Shown: positions 25,644 through 33,641 of the stretch, one piece after another
Layout of the letters: each line of letters opens with the position of its first letter
Position numbering within the stretch: the first letter of the stretch is position 1
From: Hirschia sp964342355
Lineage (GTDB): Bacteria > Pseudomonadota > Alphaproteobacteria > Caulobacterales > Hyphomonadaceae
Reading direction: 5' to 3'
Assembly: GCA_964342355.1 (NCBI GenBank)
Contig: CAYFFG010000006.1
Location: forward strand, 85,956 to 149,955
DNA length: 64,000 nt
Position numbers and translations under genes: made by a program
Notes under the pieces: generated by a model
What the model was told of the DNA's origin: nothing
The model's input: only the letters and a program-made list of their open reading frames with translations
The model's database searches: none

Positions 25644-26888
25644 ATGACCGGAATTAAAAGACAAATATTGGTTAGCGTGGGATGTGTTGCGTTGTTGGCT
25701 GGATGTGCAAACCTTCCGGCTAAGGACAAAGCTGAAGAGCCATCTCTTCACGAAAGTCTTCTCACGCTCGATTCTCATTTGGACACGCCAGCTTTGTTGG
25801 TTGCGCCAGGATTTGACATCACTCAAAAGCATAATCCGAGTACGGATTATTCTCAGGTTGACCTTCCGCGCATGGTGGAAGGCGGTCTTGATGGCGGTTT
25901 CTGGGTCATCTACACGCCACAAGGGGAATTAAACCAAGAAGCTTATCAAGTAACACGCGACACAGCGATTTTAAGCGCCAAGGCGATCCATGAAATGGTC
26001 GCGGCGCATCCCGATGATTTTGCGCTTGCGACAAAGCCGGAAGATGCAGCAGAGATCGCTGCTTCTGGCAAGCGCGTCGTCTATCTATCAATTGAAAACG
26101 CCTATCCGCTCGGAGAAGACCTTTCTTTGCTGGAGACGTTCTACAAGCTGGGCGTGCGCATGGTTGGGCCAGTGCATTTTGCCAACAACCAGTTTGCCGA
26201 TTCTTCAACAAGTCCTGATGGGCCTAAGTGGAACGGCTTGTCGCCTTTGGGCAAGGAACTGGTGCAGGAAGCGAACCGGTTGGGCATGGTCTTGGATGCG
26301 TCTCACGCCAGTGACGATGTGTTTGATCAACTGATCGAATTGTCGGCAACACCTATCGTGCTTTCTCATTCCGGCGCTGACGCGGTTTATGACCATCCAC
26401 GCAATATTGATGATGACCGCTTGCGCAAACTGGCGGCTTCGGGCGGCGTCATCCAGGTCAATGCCTATGGCGCGTATCTCACCAAGTTGGAAAATGATCC
26501 TGAGCGCTCAAAAAAACTTTCTCCGCTTTTTGCTGAAATGCGTCAGGCAGGGGAGATGAGCGAGGCGGATTATCAGGCGTTTTTAGCCAAGCGTCGTGAA
26601 GTTGACCATGAACATCCGCCAGTTTTTGCTGATCTGGAAGATTTCATGGCCCATTTGCTTCATATTTTGAATGTTGTCGGGCCAGACCATGTCGGGCTGG
26701 GCGCGGATTGGGATGGCGGTGGCGGCGTTGAAGGCATGATGGATGTGGCCAGTTATCATCTGGTGACTGATCGCTTGCTGGCTGAAGGTTATTCCCGCGA
26801 AGATCTGGAAAAAATCTGGAGTGGGAATGTGCTTAGACTGTTAGCTCAGGCTGAAGCGTATGCAACGTTAGCGGCGCAAGACAATTAG
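25644..26888 (+). CDS. Membrane dipeptidase (M19) lipoprotein
   Basis: A 414-residue zinc peptidase of the renal dipeptidase family that hydrolyses dipeptides (some members also act on D-amino-acid dipeptides). The lipoprotein signal has lipobox LLAGC. Metal and catalytic motifs are visible: LDSHLDTP (HxD), LSIENAYPLG (bridging Glu), LDASHASDD, LSHSGADAVYDHPRN, and GLGADWDGGGG near the C-terminus. ATG 25644 is chosen; a GTG nine bases upstream is too close to the AAAGGG. It is in one operon with the prolyl oligopeptidase. Confidence 0.94.
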   Translation: MTGIKRQILVSVGCVALLAGCANLPAKDKAEEPSLHESLLTLDSHLDTPALLVAPGFDITQKHNPSTDYSQVDLPRMVEGGLDGGFWVIYTPQGELNQEAYQVTRDTAILSAKAIHEMVAAHPDDFALATKPEDAAEIAASGKRVVYLSIENAYPLGEDLSLLETFYKLGVRMVGPVHFANNQFADSSTSPDGPKWNGLSPLGKELVQEANRLGMVLDASHASDDVFDQLIELSATPIVLSHSGADAVYDHPRNIDDDRLRKLAASGGVIQVNAYGAYLTKLENDPERSKKLSPLFAEMRQAGEMSEADYQAFLAKRREVDHEHPPVFADLEDFMAHLLHILNVVGPDHVGLGADWDGGGGVEGMMDVASYHLVTDRLLAEGYSREDLEKIWSGNVLRLLAQAEAYATLAAQDN

Positions 26889-26892
26889 CGCG

Positions 26893-27297
26893 CTATCCAC
26901 TCGGCATTTCCGTGTGATTCCAGAAGTTCAGCAGGCGTCGTAGCATCTGGCAGTAAGCGTCAAAACCTGCGGGCTTTACGAAATAAGCGTTCGCGCCATT
27001 GAGATAGCATTCGCGCACCTCTGTCGGGTTGTCTGACGTGGACATCACTATCACGGGTTTTGCAGCGATTTTTTCGGTAGCCCGGATGTGTTTGATCAAA
27101 GACTTGCCATCCAATCGAGGCATGCGGATATCGACGAGGATTATGTCTGCGGCCAGCCCGTCATTTAACATGTCGAGCGCGTCTTTGCCGTCGGCCGCCA
27201 TCGAGTATTTGAGATCTGGCGCGACATGTTTTTGCGCAGATTCGAAAATGATGCGATCGGTTGATTCATCCTCAACCAGTAAGATGTGCAGGGACAT
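26893..27297 (-). CDS. Single-domain response regulator (Rcp1/CheY-like)
   Basis: A 134-residue receiver domain without an output domain. The phospho-acceptor is Asp56 in IILVDIRMPRLDG; the acidic pair is in LLVEDES; Thr/Ser is in VIVMSTSDN, and Lys in YFVKPAGFD. The ESTDRIIFE helix start and PAGFDAYCQML end are typical of the small regulators paired with phytochrome-like kinases. The ATG at 27297 shares a base with the kinase stop (TAATG), so it is translated by coupling. It probably acts through protein-protein contact or a phosphorelay. Confidence 0.92.
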   Translation of the reverse strand: MSLHILLVEDESTDRIIFESAQKHVAPDLKYSMAADGKDALDMLNDGLAADIILVDIRMPRLDGKSLIKHIRATEKIAAKPVIVMSTSDNPTEVRECYLNGANAYFVKPAGFDAYCQMLRRLLNFWNHTEMPSG

Positions 27298-28499
27298 TAT
27301 ATTCTTTGCTTTACTGGTAGCCAAATACAAAAACACGCCCCATTAAGCGACGCGTTGTGATCACAGATGCTGATCGAACCCCCATGAGCTTCGACGATGC
27401 GCCGACACAGCGCCAAGCCTAAACCATGGCCGAGCGTATCCTGTACGTTGTTGGCTCTGAAGAAAGGTTTGAAAACATTCTCTCGTTGGTGCTCTGGAAC
27501 GCCAATCCCATCATCCGTGATGAAAATCTGGTGCATTGCTGTTGGGTGTTCGTGCTCGGCCCATATGCGGATTAGGGGTGGAGTGTCGCCATTATAATGG
27601 CAGGCGTTTTCGATCAGGTTTTGGAAAACCTGGGTCATCAAAGGCGCATTGAGCGTCAGCGTTGGCAGGTCGCCAATTTCGATCGTCGCGCCGCGTATGT
27701 CTATCACGTCTTTTAGATGCCGTTCGGCCGCTTCAACACATGTCACCAGCTTCGTCTGGGAAAATTCAACCGGCGCGGCGTCAACTCGCGAAAGTTGAAA
27801 AATGCTGCGCACAAATGAACGGATACGGTCACTCGCATCCATAATATGTGCGAGATAGACCTCAGCGTTTTCGGACAGTTTGACGCCGTCCTCGTCGAGT
27901 TGTTTTTGCAAGAGTTCGCTTAGCAGATTTATCTGTCGGACGGGCGCCTGTAGATCGTGCGCGGCGACATAGGCAAATTCCTGTAGATTACGGTTGGACT
28001 GTTCAAGGCGGTTTTGCGCTTCGATATATTGCGTCACATCCGTATGACATCCTAACAGACGTCTTGGTTTGCCGGTCGCGTCTCTGACGGCAAACCCTCG
28101 GCAATGGATGTGCACGATTGTCCCATCCGCATGGCGATAACGCACAATCTGGTCGTATCGGTGATTTGGGTCCGCGCAATGTTTGTTGAAGTTGTCGAGG
28201 GCGACTTCAAGATCGTCGGGGTGGATTAAATCCTGCCACTCGCTCGCCAGATGAGCGCGCTGTTCAGGATCATACCCCAGGCTGCGCCAGAATTCCGGAC
28301 TCATCCATTCTTGTTCAGGGTTGTCTAAATCCCAGAACCATGCGCCATCCAGCGACAGCATACGAATGTAATCGGCTGCTTCGCTTTGCTGTTTGAACAG
28401 CTCATAGAACTCACGCTCTAAATAGTGCTTGTCCGAAGGGGCGTTCTGATCAAATCCGCTATGGAGCGATTCAAGAGTAACGGATTCGCGTTGCGCCAT
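27297..28499 (-). CDS. PAS-domain sensor histidine kinase
   Basis: A 400-residue kinase without transmembrane segments. A PAS domain spans about 41-157 (DGAWFWDLDN, then YRHADGTIVHIHCRGFAVRD and GCHTDVT). The dimerisation domain carries His181 in YVAAHDLQAPVRQI. The ATPase domain has the N box NLIENACHYNG, DDGIGVPE and GHGLGLALCRRIVEAHGG, all intact. The HDLQAP form of the H box is that of the phytochrome/Cph1-like group. It is cytoplasmic with an unknown signal. Its stop overlaps the start of its cognate response regulator. Confidence 0.93.
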   Translation of the reverse strand: MAQRESVTLESLHSGFDQNAPSDKHYLEREFYELFKQQSEAADYIRMLSLDGAWFWDLDNPEQEWMSPEFWRSLGYDPEQRAHLASEWQDLIHPDDLEVALDNFNKHCADPNHRYDQIVRYRHADGTIVHIHCRGFAVRDATGKPRRLLGCHTDVTQYIEAQNRLEQSNRNLQEFAYVAAHDLQAPVRQINLLSELLQKQLDEDGVKLSENAEVYLAHIMDASDRIRSFVRSIFQLSRVDAAPVEFSQTKLVTCVEAAERHLKDVIDIRGATIEIGDLPTLTLNAPLMTQVFQNLIENACHYNGDTPPLIRIWAEHEHPTAMHQIFITDDGIGVPEHQRENVFKPFFRANNVQDTLGHGLGLALCRRIVEAHGGSISICDHNASLNGACFCIWLPVKQRI

Positions 28500-28631
28500 A
28501 GTGGAATACCTGAAGCAGCCAGCAGCTTGTCAATTTCCTACTCTAAATTGAGTGCACAGGTAGCGCAACAAGAGAAATTCAAGCGCAAAATGCCTTGCTT
28601 GCGAGAAATTTCGCAAGCTGATGACACCGCA

Positions 28632-29114
28632 TTAGTCCTCAAGGACATACAGGCATACATCTGCATGTCCTGCGAGGATGAGGTCAATTTCTGTCGCCGC
28701 TGCGCGAGACAGGTCAATAATACGGTTATGCGCATAGGGGCCGCGATCATTGACGGTGACAACCACACTATCGTCAGTGTCCTGGCGTTTGACTTTCAGC
28801 TTTGTCCCGAAAGGCAATGTGCGGTGTGCGGCTGTTTTCTTGGAGACAGAATAGGGCGCGCCGCTGGCCGTCGGATTGCCGGCCAGACTGTCGGCGTAAT
28901 ACGAGGCTTCCCCACATTCCAAAGCGGCTTCTTCTTTCGGAGGAGTTGGAGTGGGCAATGGCGTTGGAGTGGGAGTCGGAGTGGGTGTTGGCGCTGGCGC
29001 TGGAGAAGCTGATGGAGTGGGCGTCTCAACCGGCGCCTCTACAGGTTGCGTGGCGCACCCAAATGCTGCCAGACCAATTGCCCCACACAAGAGTAGAGAT
29101 TGAATTTTCCGCAT
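28632..29114 (-). CDS. rlpA: RlpA-like lipoprotein (double-psi beta-barrel)
   Basis: A 160-residue lipoprotein with lipobox AAFGC. A Pro/Thr-rich linker follows (about residues 27-60, repeated Pro-Thr pairs), then a C-terminal double-psi beta-barrel: ASYYADSLAGNPTASGAPY, HRTLPFGTKLKV, VVVTVNDRGPYAHNRIIDLS. The catalytic-type acids of RlpA glycan-cleaving enzymes are in this region. The usual SPOR domain is missing, so septal targeting by denuded glycan is not evident. It is divergent from the redoxin gene. Confidence 0.88.
   Translation of the reverse strand: MRKIQSLLLCGAIGLAAFGCATQPVEAPVETPTPSASPAPAPTPTPTPTPTPLPTPTPPKEEAALECGEASYYADSLAGNPTASGAPYSVSKKTAAHRTLPFGTKLKVKRQDTDDSVVVTVNDRGPYAHNRIIDLSRAAATEIDLILAGHADVCLYVLED
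28941..29030 (-). repeat. Low-complexity coding repeat (Pro-Thr linker of RlpA)
   Basis: Near-tandem six-base units of the GGAGTG/GGAGTC kind on the plus strand, encoding Pro-Thr pairs on the minus strand. Copies are imperfect, with an Ala-Pro stretch at the N-terminal end. The array length may vary between strains. Confidence 0.7.
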
Positions 29115-29305
29115 CTGTCGCAGTCTCCCCGAAACCTTGTTTCCGGAACTTTCATAACAGATGAGCGCTCTGTTGGGGTGCTGTATTGTGATTTTGGGAT
29201 GTGAAATTTTCGTAGCAATTGATGATCACGATTATGTGATAAGACAATCCGGCCTGTCCTGGGGCAACATTTGATAGCTCTGGATTGGCGGGGGTATCGG
29301 CAATT

Positions 29306-29926
29306 ATGAGAACGTCAACAATGAAGTTTGGTATCACCACAGCGGTCGCACTGGTTATGGGCGCAGGCGCTGCTCTTGCTCAGCCAACACTCAACGAACA
29401 AGCACCGGATTTTACCGCGACAACGATTGAAGGCGAGACAATCACACTCTCGGACCTGCACGGTCAAAAAGTTGTTCTTGAATGGACAAACCATGGCTGT
29501 CCCTTTGTTCAGAAGCACTATGACTCTGGAAATATGCAATCAACACAAGAGTTTGCAGACGAACAGGGCGCGCTTTGGATTAGCGTTATTTCTTCTGCGC
29601 CGGGCAAGCAGGGCCACGTGACAGCTGCAAAAGCGCGTGAACTAACAGTTTCACGCGGCGCGTCCCCGGACCACATCGTTCTTGATGAAACCGGCGACAT
29701 CGGCAAGCTTTATACCGCCCGCACGACGCCGCATATGTTTGTCATCAATGAGGGCGGCGCGCTTTCCTATGCGGGTGCGATCGACTCTATCCCGTCAGGC
29801 AATCCGGCAGATATTGAAGAGGCGGAAAACTATGTCCAATCGGCATTGACCGACCTTGCTGCTGGCGAGGAAGTGCGCACGCCAACTTCATCACCATATG
29901 GCTGTAGCGTAAAATACGGCTCATAA
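29306..29926 (+). CDS. Secreted thioredoxin/redoxin-family protein
   Basis: A 206-residue periplasmic protein: signal peptide ending near AALAQ, then a thioredoxin-like fold starting QAPDFTATTIEGETITLSDL and WTNHGCPFVQKHYDS. Only one cysteine is at the active-site place (Gly-Cys-Pro-Phe, no resolving Cys two residues on), like the AhpC/redoxin-like group; a second Cys is near the C-terminus (YGCSVKY). TTPHMFVIN holds the cis-Pro. ATG 29306 is used, but 29321 is equally possible since both keep the signal peptide. Divergent from rlpA. Confidence 0.88.
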   Translation: MRTSTMKFGITTAVALVMGAGAALAQPTLNEQAPDFTATTIEGETITLSDLHGQKVVLEWTNHGCPFVQKHYDSGNMQSTQEFADEQGALWISVISSAPGKQGHVTAAKARELTVSRGASPDHIVLDETGDIGKLYTARTTPHMFVINEGGALSYAGAIDSIPSGNPADIEEAENYVQSALTDLAAGEEVRTPTSSPYGCSVKYGS

Positions 29927-29985
29927 ACCGGTCATTGCCACACAAATCTGTGGAACCTCAAAAATGCGCGGCTATAGTTCCGCGC

Positions 29986-30543
29986 ATGGCGTTTGTTAGA
30001 AAAACCTTTGCCGTTGAGTGGGGCGAACTCATCCCACTCGAGCTGGCGCCCACTGATGCGTTACTGAAATTTCAGTTACGCAATCGGCAGAGGTTTGCGC
30101 CTTATTCCCCTTGGCGGTCAGAAGAGTTTTTCACAATGCGCCATTGGGCGGCGCAGAAACGCAAAAGCTCGCGAGACCGCAAAACCGAACTCGCACTGCG
30201 GTGGGTATTGTTGCAGGACGAAATTGTTCTGGCTCAGATCAACATGGATCAGATTTTCCGCGGCGTGTTTCAAAGCGCTGTGCTGGGTTATGCGCTGGAT
30301 GAAAGCATGGAAGGCAGGGGGGTGATGACCGCGTGCTTGCGTGAAGTGATTCACTATGCGTTTGAGACCCTCAATCTACATCGCATTAGCGCTCACCATG
30401 TGCCGGAAAACCAGAGATCAGAGGCAGTGCTTGCCCGATTGGGCTTTGAAAAGGAAGGTTTTGCAAAAAGCTATCTAAGGTTGAATGGCGCATGGCGCGA
30501 TCATGTGCTCAATTCATTTATCAACCCCAAGACTATCCGCTGA
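29986..30543 (+). CDS. GNAT acetyltransferase, RimJ/RimL-like
   Basis: A 185-residue acetyltransferase with the RimJ/RimL layout: RNRQRFAPYSPWRSEEFF at the N-terminal region, GYALDESMEGRGVMTACLREV for the acetyl-CoA pyrophosphate loop, and RISAHHVPENQRSEAVLARLGFEKEGFAKSYLRLNG at the C-terminal end. The likely activity is N-terminal acetylation of a ribosomal protein or modification of a small amine; the sequence does not decide. The start at 29986 has only a weak ribosome site. apt follows 25 bases downstream. Confidence 0.88.
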   Translation: MAFVRKTFAVEWGELIPLELAPTDALLKFQLRNRQRFAPYSPWRSEEFFTMRHWAAQKRKSSRDRKTELALRWVLLQDEIVLAQINMDQIFRGVFQSAVLGYALDESMEGRGVMTACLREVIHYAFETLNLHRISAHHVPENQRSEAVLARLGFEKEGFAKSYLRLNGAWRDHVLNSFINPKTIR

Positions 30544-30568
30544 AAAACTAAGGAAGACGTGTGTCATC

Positions 30569-31096
30569 ATGGATCTGAAGGCTTCTATTCGCACCATTCC
30601 GGATTATCCAAAGCCAGGTATCATGTTTCGTGATGTCACGACACTGATGGAAGATCCCGTGGCGTTTCGCCGGGCTGTGGACGAACTGGTTCAACCGTGG
30701 GCGGGCAAAAAGATAGACAAGGTGGCTGGCATTGAAGCGCGCGGGTTTATCTTCGGCGCGGCGGCGGCGCACCAATTGTCTGCTGGTTTCATTCCGCTGC
30801 GGAAAAAGGGGAAACTACCCCACAAGACCATCACCCAGAGTTATGAACTGGAGTATGGCGTCGATGAGATGGAGATGCATGAAGATGCTGTTGCTCCCGG
30901 CGAACGCGTCCTGTTGGTCGATGACCTGATTGCGACAGGCGGCACGGCAGAAGCTGCTGTTCAGTTGTTGCGCCGCGCTGGCGCTGTTGTGGAAGCGGCT
31001 ACCTTCGTGATTGATTTACCGGATCTGAAAGGCGCTGACCGTGTTCGCGCGCTTGATGTGCCTGTCACCGCGCTGATGGCGTTTGAAGGCGAATAG
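30569..31096 (+). CDS. apt: Adenine phosphoribosyltransferase
   Basis: A 175-residue purine salvage enzyme making AMP from adenine and PRPP. Family blocks are IRTIPDYPKPGIMFRDVTTL at the N-terminus, GIEARGFIFGAAAAHQL, PLRKKGKLPHKT, and the PRPP-binding VLLVDDLIATGGTAEAAV. The start at ATG 30569 gives the standard length; upstream in-frame starts run back into the GNAT gene. It converges with the ABC-F gene, leaving only five bases between stops. Confidence 0.97.
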   Translation: MDLKASIRTIPDYPKPGIMFRDVTTLMEDPVAFRRAVDELVQPWAGKKIDKVAGIEARGFIFGAAAAHQLSAGFIPLRKKGKLPHKTITQSYELEYGVDEMEMHEDAVAPGERVLLVDDLIATGGTAEAAVQLLRRAGAVVEAATFVIDLPDLKGADRVRALDVPVTALMAFEGE

Positions 31097-31101
31097 CGCT
31101 T

Positions 31102-33027
31102 TTAGCCCTCGGCGACAGCTGCTTCATATGCTTCGGACGCTTCCAGCCAGACGATTTCAGCGGTCTCCAGCGCATCTGTGACGGAGGCGCGCTCAGTCAT
31201 CAGTGTTTTGATACGGTCTGAAGACAAGTCACCGGCTGAAAGCTCTTCGTCAATTGCGGCGATCCGCTTGGAAGCGTTCTCCATTTCCTTTTCCGCTTTG
31301 GCGGCCTTCTGCTTAAGAGGCGCAGCTTGTTTGCGCGCTTCAGCCAGCTTGCGGCGCTTGTCAGCTTTGTCGACTTTGTCTGCTTCAGAGGCAACAGGCG
31401 CAGACGGACTTGTTTCAGCAGCAGGCTTTGCCTTTTTGGAGTCAGAGCCGCGATCAGCCGCCATCACCAGCGCGCGATAGTCGTTCAGGTCCCCATCATA
31501 GGGGGAGGCTTTTCCATCTTTCACCAGCCATAATTCATCGGCTGTGGCTTCTGCCAGATAGACGTCGTGGGTGATGAGCAGAATTGCGCCTTTAAAATCA
31601 TTAAGTGCGTAAATGAGGGCTTCCCGGCTGTCGATATCAAGGTGGGAGGTCGGCTCGTCCAGGATCAGAATATGCGGCTGTTCCATGGCTGTGAGTCCCA
31701 ATAACAGACGCACTTTTTCACCACCCGATAATGCTTCAACCCGTGTTTCGACTTTTTCGTGTGAAAAACCCATGGCTGAGGCGCGGGCGCGCTGTTTGGC
31801 GACGGGTGTGTCCTTTGGCAATGCGCGGCGCACATGATCAAGGACGGTATCGCCTGAATGCAGGCGGTCCATCTGGTCCTGAGAGAAATAACCGATGCGG
31901 ATGGCTTTAGCTGCTTTTACCTCTCCGTCCATCAGCGGCAGGAGGTTGGCGATAGATTTTACAAGTGTGGTTTTGCCCTGACCGTTTGCGCCGACGATCG
32001 CAACACGATCTTCCGGATCCAGGCGCAGCGTGACATCAGATAGAATACGTGCGCCATCGCCGTAGCCCATTTCGGCTTGTTCGACCTGTAGTAAGGGCGG
32101 AGACAGTTCGTCATCAGCAGTTGGGAAGTTGAACGGTGTTGTGCGTTCTTCCAGCGGGATGGTGATGTCCTGCATCTTTTCCAGCATTTTGATGCGAGAC
32201 TGGGCCTGGCGCGCCTTGGTCGCTTTGGCGCGAAAACGGTCAACGAAAGACTGTAGGTGCTTACGGTCCGCGTCCTGTTTGGCGCGTTGCGCTTCTAACT
32301 GCGCCATCGTTTCGGCGCGCTTCTTCAGCCAGGCGTCATATCCGCCGGGATTGAGCGTCAGCTTTTTATGTTCCAGCGCCAGCGTGTGCGTCACGCAATT
32401 GTTTAACAGCTCGCGGTCGTGAGACACGATAATAACGGTGTTTGGATAGCGCTTGATATAGCTTTCAAGCCAGGCAGCGCCTTCAAGGTCGAGATAGTTG
32501 GTCGGTTCGTCTAGCAACAAGAGATCGGGCTGGGAGAACAACACGCCGGCGATCGCGGCGCGCATGCGCCACCCCCCTGAAAACTCGCGTGCTTTGCGCG
32601 ACAGGTCTGCATGCGTGAAACCAAGCCCCATGAGCACTTCGGCCGCCCGCGCTTCGGCAGACCAAGCGTCGATATCGGTCAGTCGGGCATGAATTTCGCC
32701 AATACGATCAGGGTCGGTCGCGGTTTCGCTTTCGCGCATAAGCGCGTCGCGTTCTTTGTCGGCAGCAAGCACGACATCCATGATGGTGTCGTCAGAGGCT
32801 GGGATTTCCTGTGCGACCCAACCAAGGCGCGCGCCTGTGTTGAGCCTGATAGGCGTATCTGCAGACGGGTGATCCACATCTTCGCGGATGAGGCGCAGCA
32901 GTGTCGATTTGCCGGTGCCGTTACGTCCGATGAGGCCAACCTTCCAGCCAGACGCAATTTGAGCTGTGGCGCTTTCAAAGAGAGAGCGTCCTTCAATGGC
33001 GTAGGAGAGGTCTTTGATGCTGAGCAT
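31102..33027 (-). CDS. ABC-F family ATPase
   Basis: A 641-residue cytoplasmic protein with two ABC cassettes and no membrane domain, as in ABC-F ribosome-associated factors (Uup/YheS type). First cassette: Walker A GRNGTGKST, signature FSGGWRMRAA, Walker B LLLLDEPTNYLDLE. Second: GANGQGKTT, LSGGEKVRLLLGL, ILILDEPTSHLDID. The linker between them is rich in Arg/Lys/Gln, and the C-terminus (about 555-641) is a coiled coil (KADKRRKLAEARKQAAPLKQ onward). It probably tunes translation on stalled ribosomes; the precise subfamily is not settled by eye. Confidence 0.94.
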   Translation of the reverse strand: MLSIKDLSYAIEGRSLFESATAQIASGWKVGLIGRNGTGKSTLLRLIREDVDHPSADTPIRLNTGARLGWVAQEIPASDDTIMDVVLAADKERDALMRESETATDPDRIGEIHARLTDIDAWSAEARAAEVLMGLGFTHADLSRKAREFSGGWRMRAAIAGVLFSQPDLLLLDEPTNYLDLEGAAWLESYIKRYPNTVIIVSHDRELLNNCVTHTLALEHKKLTLNPGGYDAWLKKRAETMAQLEAQRAKQDADRKHLQSFVDRFRAKATKARQAQSRIKMLEKMQDITIPLEERTTPFNFPTADDELSPPLLQVEQAEMGYGDGARILSDVTLRLDPEDRVAIVGANGQGKTTLVKSIANLLPLMDGEVKAAKAIRIGYFSQDQMDRLHSGDTVLDHVRRALPKDTPVAKQRARASAMGFSHEKVETRVEALSGGEKVRLLLGLTAMEQPHILILDEPTSHLDIDSREALIYALNDFKGAILLITHDVYLAEATADELWLVKDGKASPYDGDLNDYRALVMAADRGSDSKKAKPAAETSPSAPVASEADKVDKADKRRKLAEARKQAAPLKQKAAKAEKEMENASKRIAAIDEELSAGDLSSDRIKTLMTERASVTDALETAEIVWLEASEAYEAAVAEG

Positions 33028-33073
33028 TTGCCGGGTGTAGCGATCCTGATGACCGACGCAAGGTCATAAACGT

Positions 33074-33103
33074 AAAAAGGGAAGCCGGAGAGGGCTTCCC
33101 TTT
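33074..33103 (-). terminator. Intrinsic terminator of the cytochrome c gene
   Basis: On the minus strand AAAGGGAAGCC pairs perfectly with GGCTTCCCTTT (11 bp) around a short loop and is followed by TTTTT. It lies about 40 bases past the cytochrome stop and just before the ABC-F start, separating the two genes. Confidence 0.88.
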
Positions 33104-33143
33104 ATCGTATAAGCAGCCCGTGTCAGTTCGGGCTTGAACGGAC

Positions 33144-33515
33144 TTATGGGTTCGCTTTTAGGTAAGCGATAATGTCAGCCTGTTCTTGTTCTTTGCGCAA
33201 ACCGACGAACGCCATGCGGTTGCCTGGCATCGCTTGGCGCGGGTTGGCGAGGTATTCAGCCAATGTCGCTTCGTCCCAAACACCGCCTTCTTCACCGGCT
33301 TTTGTCATTGCTGGTGAAAATTTGAACCCCTCAACAACACCGATCTGACGACCGACAACGCCGTTAAGGTAAGGGCCAAGCTTGTTTGTGCCGTCAACGG
33401 TGTGACAGACCATGCATTTTTTGAAAACTTTTTCGCCAGCGGCGGCGTCGCCTTCAGCCAGAGCTTGCCCCGAAAAGCTCACAACAGCCAAAGCGGCGAG
33501 GAAAACCTTTTTCAT
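33144..33515 (-). CDS. Periplasmic c-type cytochrome (class I)
   Basis: A 123-residue cytochrome c: signal peptide to about residue 20 (QALAEG), heme-attachment KCMVCH (Cys34, Cys37, His38), and axial Met101 in PGNRMAFVG. The LGPYLNGVVGRQIG and QADIIAYLK blocks match the cytochrome c2/c552 type used as a soluble electron carrier. The ATG at 33515 has GGGAG upstream; a slightly longer frame is rejected because it precedes the signal peptide. It would be a client of the ccm system in this window. It has its own terminator. Confidence 0.95.
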   Translation of the reverse strand: MKKVFLAALAVVSFSGQALAEGDAAAGEKVFKKCMVCHTVDGTNKLGPYLNGVVGRQIGVVEGFKFSPAMTKAGEEGGVWDEATLAEYLANPRQAMPGNRMAFVGLRKEQEQADIIAYLKANP

Positions 33516-33641
33516 ATTGGTATTCTCCCAATTCATTCAGACAGCCCCAGTATAGGCAACAGAAAACGGAATCCACATGTTGGATTACAGTTCTGGTCAA
33601 TTGGTCGCAGAAAAACGGCAAAAATCAGGACATTTGGAGGA

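Noticed and set aside
31178..33069. Several plus-strand frames of 90-150 codons opposite the ABC-F gene
   Set aside because: Both ABC cassettes on the minus strand are intact and conserved, so these are shadows.
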